In this document: positions 1 through 5,573 of the stretch, in pieces
How positions within the stretch are numbered: position 1 is the stretch's first letter
Layout: the number at the start of each line of letters is the position of its first letter
Origin: Syntrophobacterales bacterium
Lineage (GTDB): Bacteria > Desulfobacterota > Syntrophia > Syntrophales > JAAYKM01
DNA: 5,573 nt
Assembly: GCA_031285215.1 (NCBI GenBank)
Contig: JAITWQ010000162.1
Coordinates: 1 to 5,573, forward strand
Direction: 5' to 3'
The notes under the pieces: model-generated
Databases searched by the model: none
What the model saw: only the letters and a program-made list of their open reading frames with translations
Told to the model about the DNA's origin: nothing
Program-made: the position numbers and the translations under genes

Positions 1-87
1 CAAACCCTGGATATTAACGCCATCACTCCCCTGGAAGCGATGAACTATCTCGGAGCGTGGAAGAAAAAAATAGCACACCTGCTGTAG
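1..87 (+). CDS. mutS: C-terminal end of a probable DNA mismatch repair protein MutS (partial)
   Basis: The reading frame is open from the first base and closes with TAG at 85-87, giving the last 28 residues of a protein whose body lies left of the window. The stretch LDINAITPLEAMNYLGAWKK matches the pattern usual at the very end of MutS: an L-D-x-N/D start, then TPLEAL and a short helix ending in a lysine-rich tail. MutS recognises base mismatches and starts methyl-directed or MutL-dependent repair in the cytoplasm. Only the extreme C-terminus is visible, so none of the mismatch-binding or ATPase motifs can be checked and the name rests on one short motif. The gene converges on the minus-strand ATPase gene with 16 bases between the stops. 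There is no room for a separate terminator in that gap. Confidence 0.68.
   Translation, partial: QTLDINAITPLEAMNYLGAWKKKIAHLL
64..83 (-). terminator. Weak candidate intrinsic terminator for the minus-strand operon
   Basis: Read on the minus strand, about 20 bases past the ATPase stop, there is a small stem AGCA-GGTG-TGCT (83-72), then one A and a run of seven T (70-64). The order, strand and T-run fit a rho-independent terminator, and the site lies inside the 3' end of the convergent mutS-like gene. The stem is only four pairs and not GC-rich, so it would be weak. It may instead just reflect the lysine codons of the opposing gene. Confidence 0.22.
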
Positions 88-103
88 TCCCGCGCCAGCA
101 TGA

Positions 104-2395
104 CTATTTGATACAGACGCGCCGCACCTGCTTAATATCCGTCAGCCCGTCAAGGGCCTTAACGATGCCGTCCTGAAGCAGGGTGGTCATTCCCTCTTCC
201 ATGGCCGTGTTCCTGAGAACTTCAACGGTTGCCTTTTTTTGGATGTGCCTTTTAATCTCGTCCGAGTTAATGAGCAGCTCGTGAATAGCCATTCGCCCTT
301 TATAGCCGCTCTTATCGCAGACATCGCACCCTTTGGGTTCGTAGAGGACAAACTTGTCATTGTAAGGCCTGTTTAACTTCTTGAAGTAGTTCTCACCGTA
401 AATTTCAACAAGATCATCATATTCCCTCTGCGTTGGATGATAGGCGGCCTTGCAGTTTTTACATAGGGTGCGGACCAGCCGCTGGGCGGCAATGCCCAAC
501 AGGGAATCGGCAAAATTAAGAGGGTCAATCCCCATATCAAGAAGGCGCACAATCGTTTCCGGGGCGCTGTTTGTATGGAGAGTACTCAAGACCAAATGTC
601 CCGTCAGTGAGGCCTCAACGCCGATTTTGGCCGTTTCAAAGTCACGCATTTCTCCGACCATAATAACATCGGGATCGGCGCGGAGAAACGAACGCATGGC
701 CGCAGAAAAATCAAAGCCGATCTTGGGTTGCACCTGTACCTGGCGCAGTCCGTATTGGGTTATTTCAACGGGATCCTCCGCTGTCCATATTTTCTTTTCC
801 GGCGTGTTTATATGATGAAGAGCCGCGTGCAGGGTGGTGGTTTTTCCCGAACCCGTGGGGCCGACAACAAGGACCATCCCGTAAGGCTTGGCAACAACGC
901 CTGCCAGTTCATTATAATTCCGCTTGGAAAGACCCACACTATCCATATCAAAAACTTCGTTTTTGGCCAAGATTCTCATCACCACATCTTCACCACCGCC
1001 CTGGGTGGGAATCGTCGCGACACGAAGCTCTATTTCTTCACCGTTGGAGCGCTTGAACTTTATTTTCCCGTCCTGGGGCAATCGTTTAATCGTAATGTCC
1101 AGGTTAGACATGATTTTGATGCGCGATACAACGGCGGCCCGGTAGTTAAAAGGCAGAGTCTGGTAAACGGAACAATCGCCGTCAATGCGAAAACGTACTT
1201 CCACATTTTTTCTGCCCATGTTTGGCTCAACGTGAATATCCGATGACCTGCGATTACAGGCATCATTAATGATCTTGTTGACAAGCTGCATAATGATGCT
1301 GTCCGTCTCATCAATGCCGTCAATATCTTCTTCATCATCACGGTGATCCCCTTCGTCCAGTCTGCCCAGCAGATCATTGATAGAAGATTCCTTGATGGGC
1401 GCGCGAAAGAAAAGGTTAATGTATTTGAGAATGTCGTCAGGAAAGGCCACATCGTATTGAACGGCCTTTGTCTTTAAAAGGCTCTCAATCATATCCCGTT
1501 TGAGAATGTTGTTGGGATCGTCAACAATAATCCGGATTTTATCGCCTATTCTGCCAATGGGAACCCAAAGCTCCCGCCGCAGGTAATCTTTTTTCAGAGC
1601 GCCCAGTAAGTCTCCGGGAATGGGCATCTCTTCATTGTAAGAGACGTAGGTGCAGTGGTAAAATTCCTCGAAGGAGCGGCCAAGATCCGCCTTGGAAATT
1701 TTGTACTTGGTCATCAGGAAATCTTCTATGGTCGTCTTGAGTTCCCTCGAGTCTTCCCAGGCGCTGTCAAGGGCGTCTTCGGAAAGAAGATCACGCGTGA
1801 TCAGATAGTCAAAACGGGTCCGCCTTCTTTTTGATAAGCGCTCCTGATTATAGAAGGCAACGGCCAGCACCTCCGCTATCTCCTGGAGGAATCCAATTTC
1901 CTCATCGGAAAATCGTCCCGGTTTTTTTCTGTTCAAAATCTGAATGACGCCCATCAGGACGCCTTCCCGCAGAATCGGCGCGGACAGAATCTGCTTGGTG
2001 GTAAAACCCGACTTTTTATCCCAGCTGGAGTCAAAAGTGAGCTGTTTATCAATTTTTCTGATTTCTTCCGTCTGATAAGCATCGGCAATATTAAGAACCT
2101 GCCTTTTATTAGCCGTACAGCCGGCAATACTGCTGTTGTTGATGGGAAGGCGGATTTCCTTGAGCTGACTTGCCGCCAGCAGCATGGAATAGATCTCCTT
2201 GCGGGGGCGGTCAACCACATAAATGGTCATGGTTTCTGCGTCAAACAGTTTCAGGATGTCTTCTTTCAGATCAACGAGAATCTGTTTAAGGTTTTGGGCT
2301 GCGTGAATACGATTGGTAATATCCTGAAGGGCCTTTCGTATTTGCAGCTTCTCTTCCAGTTCGGAAATTTGCTTGCTGATAAAATCTAAGTCCAT
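104..2395 (-). CDS. GspE/PilB-family assembly ATPase with N-terminal GAF domain
   Basis: 763-residue cytoplasmic motor ATPase of the type II secretion / type IV pilus extension family, which drives polymerisation of pilin-like subunits. Domains in order: a short helical lead (1-20); a GAF sensor domain (about 20-185); an MshEN/T2SSE_N-like domain (about 193-325); an acidic linker (347-365, 12 of 19 residues D or E); and the core ATPase (about 365-763). Core motifs are intact: SDIHVEP (385-391), Walker A GPTGSGKT (512-519), the Asp-box acidic pair E540-D541, Walker B region DPDVIMVGE with E582, and His-box histidines H600 and H607. A zinc-type tetracysteine is present (C645, C648, C690, C693). 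This indicates an active extension-type motor, not a PilT retraction ATPase, which lacks the large N-terminal region. The start is supported by GAGGAA five bases upstream. It lies 73 bases after glyS in the same direction. No pilin, PilC/GspF or secretin gene is visible, so pilus versus secretion role is undecided. Confidence 0.93.
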   Translation of the reverse strand: MDLDFISKQISELEEKLQIRKALQDITNRIHAAQNLKQILVDLKEDILKLFDAETMTIYVVDRPRKEIYSMLLAASQLKEIRLPINNSSIAGCTANKRQVLNIADAYQTEEIRKIDKQLTFDSSWDKKSGFTTKQILSAPILREGVLMGVIQILNRKKPGRFSDEEIGFLQEIAEVLAVAFYNQERLSKRRRTRFDYLITRDLLSEDALDSAWEDSRELKTTIEDFLMTKYKISKADLGRSFEEFYHCTYVSYNEEMPIPGDLLGALKKDYLRRELWVPIGRIGDKIRIIVDDPNNILKRDMIESLLKTKAVQYDVAFPDDILKYINLFFRAPIKESSINDLLGRLDEGDHRDDEEDIDGIDETDSIIMQLVNKIINDACNRRSSDIHVEPNMGRKNVEVRFRIDGDCSVYQTLPFNYRAAVVSRIKIMSNLDITIKRLPQDGKIKFKRSNGEEIELRVATIPTQGGGEDVVMRILAKNEVFDMDSVGLSKRNYNELAGVVAKPYGMVLVVGPTGSGKTTTLHAALHHINTPEKKIWTAEDPVEITQYGLRQVQVQPKIGFDFSAAMRSFLRADPDVIMVGEMRDFETAKIGVEASLTGHLVLSTLHTNSAPETIVRLLDMGIDPLNFADSLLGIAAQRLVRTLCKNCKAAYHPTQREYDDLVEIYGENYFKKLNRPYNDKFVLYEPKGCDVCDKSGYKGRMAIHELLINSDEIKRHIQKKATVEVLRNTAMEEGMTTLLQDGIVKALDGLTDIKQVRRVCIK

Positions 2396-2400
2396 ACCTG

Positions 2401-2406
2401 TTCCTC
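2401..2406 (-). promoter_or_regulatory. Ribosome binding site of the GAF-ATPase gene
   Basis: The minus strand reads GAGGAA, then a five-base spacer (CAGGT) and ATG at 2395-2393. It supports this ATG as the start, so that the helical lead into the GAF domain is included in the protein. Confidence 0.7.
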
Positions 2407-2433
2407 AAAAGTTAGTAGGGAAAAAGAAACGGA

Positions 2434-2462
2434 ATCATAAAACCACAATAAAACGTAAACAA
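2434..2462 (-). promoter_or_regulatory. Candidate sigma-70 promoter between glyS and the ATPase gene
   Basis: On the minus strand, TTGTTT (2462-2457) and TATGAT (2439-2434) are separated by exactly 17 bases. The -10 box matches five of six consensus positions, but the -35 box only three of six. Transcription would begin near 2427, giving a leader of about 30 bases before the ATG. The gap between glyS and the ATPase gene is AT-rich and the longest inside this cluster, which fits a separate promoter for the ATPase gene. AT-rich gaps often produce such matches by chance. Confidence 0.38.
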
Positions 2463-2468
2463 CATACA

Positions 2469-4544
2469 TCAATTGTCTGTAGAAATATACGTAAAATCCG
2501 CAATGCCATGAAACAGCGATGAAACTTCCCGCAGCAGGAAGAGACGATTATGTTTTATTTTTTCCTCCTTGGCCATGACTAAAACAGCATCAAAGAAAAG
2601 ATCAATTGGTTCTTTTAACTTTGTTAACTCGCCTAAGGCGGAAGAAAAGTCCTCTTCCCGGATATGCCTGAGAGTCGTAGCGCTTATGGCCTTACAGGAA
2701 GAGAAAAGATCTGCTTCTGTCTGGTTTTCAAATAAATCGGGATCAACGGAACCCTTTGCCGAAAAACCCTTGCTGATATTTTCCACCCGCTTAACTGCCG
2801 CAGTGAGGGAGAGAAAATCAGTGTGCGTCTTGAACGCTTCCAAGGCCTTTATTTTCTTGCCGCAGCGGTAAAGATTCCATTCATTGGCAGCCATAACAGC
2901 ATGAATGACATCGTAAGAAAATCCCTGCAATCCCATTTGATACTCAAACCGGTTCCGGAAAAAATCAAGGACGTCTTTTTTTACATCCGCCGGCGGGCGG
3001 GTGATTTTTTCACCAAGAATACGCAAACTGGCGTCTGTCAGCTGGCCCATATCCAGATTATATTTTTTATGGAGAATAATATTGATGATTCCTATGGCCT
3101 GCCGCCTCAGGGCGTAGGGGTCAGCCGTTCCCGAGGGAATAACGTTTACGCCGAAAAATCCCGCAATGGTATCAAGCTTGTCGGCAATACTGACAATGGC
3201 TCCCGGCTCTGTTTCCGGCAAAGCGCCGGCGGCGGCTATGGGGAGGTAGTGTTCATAAACAGCCTGGGCTACGAGGGGATTTTCCCCTTCCCGCAGTGAA
3301 TATTCACGTCCCATAATTCCCTGAAGCTCGGGAAACTCACCCACCATACGCGTATCCAAATCAGCTTTGGCAATGTAGGCGGTACGGTCAACGAGAGGAC
3401 ACAGGGCGGGGTCAATCTGATCGGCCAGGTAAAGAGCCAGTTGGCGGAATCGCTGCACCTTTTCAAAGGATGTACCCAGTTTGGTGTGAAAAATGACCTG
3501 CTTCAGATCTTCCACCCGATCGTCAAGGCGAGTCTTCTGATCTTCCTGGAAGAAGAAGTCAGCGTCGGACAGGCGTGCGCGAATCACCTTTTCATTGCCC
3601 CGGCGGACAAGGGCAGGATCACGGGGCCTGGTGTTGTTAATAGTGATAAAATGGGCCATGAGATCGTTATTCTCCGCCACGACGGGAAAGTATTTTTGAT
3701 GGGATATCATGGACGTAATGAGCACTTCCCTGGGCAGCTTCAAATAATCGGAAGAGAAACTGCCGCAAACGGCATTGGGGTATTCAACGAGAAAGGTAAC
3801 GGTATCAAGGAGATCGGGATCGACAATCGGTTTGCCGCCCACCTCGGCGGCAATGGCGTGTATCTCTTCCAAAATGATTTTTTTTCTTTCTTCCGGATCA
3901 ACGATAACATAATTTGCCCGCGCCTTTTCCAGATAATCGGTAAATCCGGAAACGACAAAAGATGTATTGCTCATAAAGCGGTGGCCCCGGGAACTGTTGC
4001 CGCTGGCAATATCTTCGACAGCGAAAGGAACGATTTCCGCACCGTAGAGCGCGGCAATCCAGTGAATGGGGCGGGCGAAGCGAAAATCATAATCAGACCA
4101 GCGCATGGATTTACGAAAGGGAATTTCCGTGACCAATTTGAGGAGAAGGGGAGGCAGAATATCCATGGCTGCGGCTCCCGGCAGCTGTTTGCGGACGCAG
4201 AGATATTCACCCTTGTCTGTGGTTACGGTTTCAATCGCGGAAAAATCCACGCTTTGACTTTTTGCGAAACCCTGGGCTGCCGGAGTTAATTGACCATTGG
4301 CGTCAAAGGCGGCTTTTTTGGCCGGCCCTAATTTCTCAACGACCATGTCATCCTGTTTCTCATGCAGATCCGCAACGACAAGACACAGGCGTCTTGGTGT
4401 TCCCATGGTCTGAATTGCGCCATGCTGCAGATGGTTTTCCGTCAATATGGAAGCGGCCATCTCTTTCATGTCCTCAAGGGCTTTTTGGAGAAACGCCGCG
4501 GGGATTTCTTCTGTCCCGATTTCCAGGAAAAGTTCTTTACCCAT
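2469..4544 (-). CDS. glyS: Glycine--tRNA ligase beta subunit
   Basis: 691-residue beta subunit of the heterotetrameric glycyl-tRNA synthetase, close to the usual family length of about 690. It supplies most of the tRNA(Gly) recognition, while GlyQ carries the aminoacylation site. Family landmarks run through the whole protein: LEIGTEEIPAAFL (7-19), GTPRRL (48-53), the MRWSDYDFRFARPIHWI block (147-163), GHRF (187-190), HQKYFPV (282-288), RARLSDADFFFQ (322-333), the KADLDTRMVGEFPELQG block (393-409) of the HD-like region, and DPYALRRQAIG (475-485). A C-terminal anticodon-binding-type helical region (about 580-680) contains RVENI, the EPIDLFFDAVLVMA segment and HNRLFLLR. No frameshift or missing block is apparent. 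It starts 34 bases after the glyQ stop on the same strand, the standard glyQS operon arrangement, so the two subunits are almost certainly co-transcribed. Confidence 0.97.
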   Translation of the reverse strand: MGKELFLEIGTEEIPAAFLQKALEDMKEMAASILTENHLQHGAIQTMGTPRRLCLVVADLHEKQDDMVVEKLGPAKKAAFDANGQLTPAAQGFAKSQSVDFSAIETVTTDKGEYLCVRKQLPGAAAMDILPPLLLKLVTEIPFRKSMRWSDYDFRFARPIHWIAALYGAEIVPFAVEDIASGNSSRGHRFMSNTSFVVSGFTDYLEKARANYVIVDPEERKKIILEEIHAIAAEVGGKPIVDPDLLDTVTFLVEYPNAVCGSFSSDYLKLPREVLITSMISHQKYFPVVAENNDLMAHFITINNTRPRDPALVRRGNEKVIRARLSDADFFFQEDQKTRLDDRVEDLKQVIFHTKLGTSFEKVQRFRQLALYLADQIDPALCPLVDRTAYIAKADLDTRMVGEFPELQGIMGREYSLREGENPLVAQAVYEHYLPIAAAGALPETEPGAIVSIADKLDTIAGFFGVNVIPSGTADPYALRRQAIGIINIILHKKYNLDMGQLTDASLRILGEKITRPPADVKKDVLDFFRNRFEYQMGLQGFSYDVIHAVMAANEWNLYRCGKKIKALEAFKTHTDFLSLTAAVKRVENISKGFSAKGSVDPDLFENQTEADLFSSCKAISATTLRHIREEDFSSALGELTKLKEPIDLFFDAVLVMAKEEKIKHNRLFLLREVSSLFHGIADFTYISTDN

Positions 4545-4552
4545 TAGTGGAA

Positions 4553-4558
4553 TCCTTT
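4553..4558 (-). promoter_or_regulatory. Ribosome binding site of glyS
   Basis: The minus strand reads AAAGGA, then eight bases and the ATG at 4544-4542. The seven-base string AAAGGAT also occurs ten bases further upstream (4568-4562), so the short glyQ-glyS gap contains two Shine-Dalgarno-like copies. The proximal one has the normal spacing. Confidence 0.65.
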
Positions 4559-4578
4559 CAGATCCTTTTTCCGTTGAT

Positions 4579-5451
4579 TTATGCCTTTTTCAACAGAGGA
4601 TAACCCATTTCTTGCCTTTGGGCGAGATAGGTTTCCGCGCTGAGCTTGGCGAGATTTCTGACCCGGCCGATATAGCTTGTTCTTTCCGCCACGCTGATTG
4701 CCCCCCGTGCGTTAAGGAGATTGAATGTGTGTGAGCATTTCAGGCAGTAATCGTAGGCAGGAAGGACAAGACCATCAGCTGCAACCCGTATTCCTTCCTT
4801 TTCGTACATGGCAAATAGCTGACGGAGCATGTCAATATCTGCCTTTTCAAAATTATAGACAGACCATTCCACTTCTCCCCGGTGATGGACGTCACCGTAA
4901 GTAACGTGGTCATTCCATTGCAGATCATACACATTATCAATGTTTTGGATATACATGGCGATACGTTCAATGCCATAGGTAATTTCCACGCAGACAGGTT
5001 TCAGATCAAAGCCGCCCACCTGCTGAAAATAGGTGAACTGTGTAATTTCCATTCCGTCCAGCCATACTTCCCAGCCAAGCCCCCAGGCGCCAACGGTGGG
5101 TGATTCCCAGTCATCTTCAACAAAGCGGATGTCATGATCCAGGGGATCAATACCAAAACTCTGCAAAGATTTCAGATAAAGGTCTTGGATGTTGGCCGGC
5201 GAAGGTTTCATGATAACCTGGAATTGATAATAATGCTGCAGCCGATTGGGATTTTCTCCGTACCTGCCGTCTGTTGGCCGGCGTGACGGTTCAATATAGG
5301 CTACATTCCATGGTTCAGGCCCCAAGGCGCGCAGAAATGTTGCCGGATTAAATGTTCCGGCTCCCACTTCCAGATCGTACGGATGCTGAATGACGCACCC
5401 CTGATCAGCCCAGTATCGCTGCAGGGCGAAGATCAATTCCTGAAAAGTCAC
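4579..5451 (-). CDS. glyQ: Glycine--tRNA ligase alpha subunit
   Basis: 290-residue alpha subunit of glycyl-tRNA synthetase, a class II enzyme that activates glycine with ATP and charges tRNA(Gly) as an alpha2beta2 complex with GlyS. The whole chain is strongly family-like. TFQELI and the [26 protein letters not shown] region form the N-terminal part. Motif 2 with [21 protein letters not shown] covers 57-78, and the [24 protein letters not shown] region covers 121-144. [18 protein letters not shown] is at 185-202, and motif 3 with [13 protein letters not shown] at 256-268. I chose the GTG at 5451-5449 as start because it gives the conserved family N-terminus and is preceded by a near-perfect Shine-Dalgarno. 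The frame extends upstream to a TTG at 5499, but that would add 16 residues not usual in the family. It is the first gene of the minus-strand cluster, directly followed by glyS. Confidence 0.97.
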   Translation of the reverse strand: MTFQELIFALQRYWADQGCVIQHPYDLEVGAGTFNPATFLRALGPEPWNVAYIEPSRRPTDGRYGENPNRLQHYYQFQVIMKPSPANIQDLYLKSLQSFGIDPLDHDIRFVEDDWESPTVGAWGLGWEVWLDGMEITQFTYFQQVGGFDLKPVCVEITYGIERIAMYIQNIDNVYDLQWNDHVTYGDVHHRGEVEWSVYNFEKADIDMLRQLFAMYEKEGIRVAADGLVLPAYDYCLKCSHTFNLLNARGAISVAERTSYIGRVRNLAKLSAETYLAQRQEMGYPLLKKA

Positions 5452-5455
5452 TGTA

Positions 5456-5464
5456 TCCTCCTTT
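5456..5464 (-). promoter_or_regulatory. Strong ribosome binding site that fixes the GTG start of glyQ
   Basis: The minus strand reads AAAGGAGGA followed by TACA and GTG, so the GGAGG core sits five bases before the start codon. It is the best Shine-Dalgarno match in the window. It argues clearly for the GTG at 5451 over the upstream in-frame TTG at 5499. Confidence 0.85.
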
Positions 5465-5515
5465 GAGGTTTTACTGGCAAAAGTGATGAGAAAATGCAAG
5501 TTTCAAACCAAGGGC

Positions 5516-5544
5516 TAACTAGCACGATGATTTCATCGTGTCAA
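5516..5544 (-). promoter_or_regulatory. Candidate sigma-70 promoter of the glyQ-glyS operon
   Basis: On the minus strand a perfect -35 box TTGACA (5544-5539) is followed after exactly 17 bases by TAGTTA (5521-5516), which is preceded by TGC, an extended -10 signature. The -10 hexamer is poor (two of six positions), so the case rests on the -35 box, the spacing and the TG. The start of transcription would be near 5509, leaving a leader of roughly 60 bases before the GTG. The upstream gene is outside the window, so read-through from it cannot be excluded. Confidence 0.45.
5523..5540. repeat. 18-base inverted repeat in the glyQ promoter region
   Basis: CACGATGA and TCATCGTG are perfect 8-base inverted copies separated by two bases. 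The element lies almost exactly between the candidate -35 and -10 boxes, overlapping the -35 box by two bases. Neither strand has a T-run after it, which argues against a rho-independent terminator. The dyad symmetry and position suggest an operator for a dimeric regulator. It could also form a short hairpin with a four-base loop, or be a chance palindrome. Confidence 0.6.
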
Positions 5545-5573
5545 CATGAAATGCCCTATATAAACAAGGTGAT

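Noticed and set aside
728..1246. Plus-strand open frame of 172 codons opposite the ATPase core
   Set aside because: It is antisense to the Walker A and SDIHVEP region of a clear gene. No independent evidence of coding was seen.
3441..4289. Long plus-strand open frame of 282 codons opposite glyS
   Set aside because: It lies wholly antisense to an intact, strongly conserved glyS. Its translation shows no recognisable domain, and it looks like a codon-bias shadow.
5449..5499. Upstream TTG start that would give GlyQ 16 extra residues
   Set aside because: The GTG at 5451 has an AAAGGAGGA ribosome binding site at ideal spacing and yields the conserved TFQELI start. No comparable site serves the TTG.
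5523..5540. Inverted repeat read as a rho-independent terminator of an upstream gene
   Set aside because: The stem is AT-balanced and no T-run follows it on either strand. Its position between promoter-like boxes fits an operator better.
5557..5562. TATATA as a plus-strand or minus-strand -10 box
   Set aside because: No acceptable -35 partner is found at normal spacing on the plus strand. The minus-strand partner would be outside the window.
5452..5573. T-box riboswitch upstream of glyQ
   Set aside because: The visible leader is short and lacks both the T-box consensus (AGGGTGGNACCGCG-like) and a terminator hairpin with a T-run on the minus strand.
5527..5573. Possible divergent plus-strand gene starting at ATG 5527 and open to the window end
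   Set aside because: Only 15 codons are visible, no ribosome binding site precedes it, and the start lies inside the inverted repeat.

Overview
This window reads as an ordinary chromosomal segment of a free-living bacterium. It has separate alpha and beta subunits of glycyl-tRNA synthetase, a GspE/PilB-type assembly ATPase and the end of a probable mutS. The gene styles, moderate base composition and the GAF-fused ATPase would fit a deltaproteobacterium (Desulfobacterota, for example a Syntrophales-like lineage). That placement is an impression from protein sequence, not a demonstrated result.

Layout. Positions 1-87 (+) are the last 28 codons of a gene whose C-terminus resembles MutS. It converges, 16 bases apart, on a minus-strand cluster of three complete genes, read right to left: glyQ (5451-4579), glyS (4544-2469) and a 763-residue ATPase gene (2395-104). 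The glyQ-glyS gap is 34 bases and the glyS-ATPase gap is 73 bases. Each gene has a recognisable ribosome binding site. The visible glyQ upstream region (5452-5573) holds a candidate sigma-70 promoter whose spacer is almost filled by an 18-base inverted repeat. A second, weaker promoter candidate lies between glyS and the ATPase gene. Coding density is very high, and there is no gene-free stretch over 300 bases, no RNA gene, no CRISPR array and no mobile element.

How the genes work together. GlyQ and GlyS form the alpha2beta2 glycyl-tRNA synthetase and are clearly one operon. The ATPase belongs to the type II secretion / type IV pilus extension motors. It carries an N-terminal GAF sensor domain in front of an MshEN-like domain that has lost the usual cyclic-di-GMP-binding residues. 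No other pilus or secretion gene is visible, so it is an orphan here, and its link to glyQS is probably positional. The most interesting item is this GAF plus degenerate-MshEN motor. The rest is housekeeping, and I see no clear sign of a wholly new multi-gene system.
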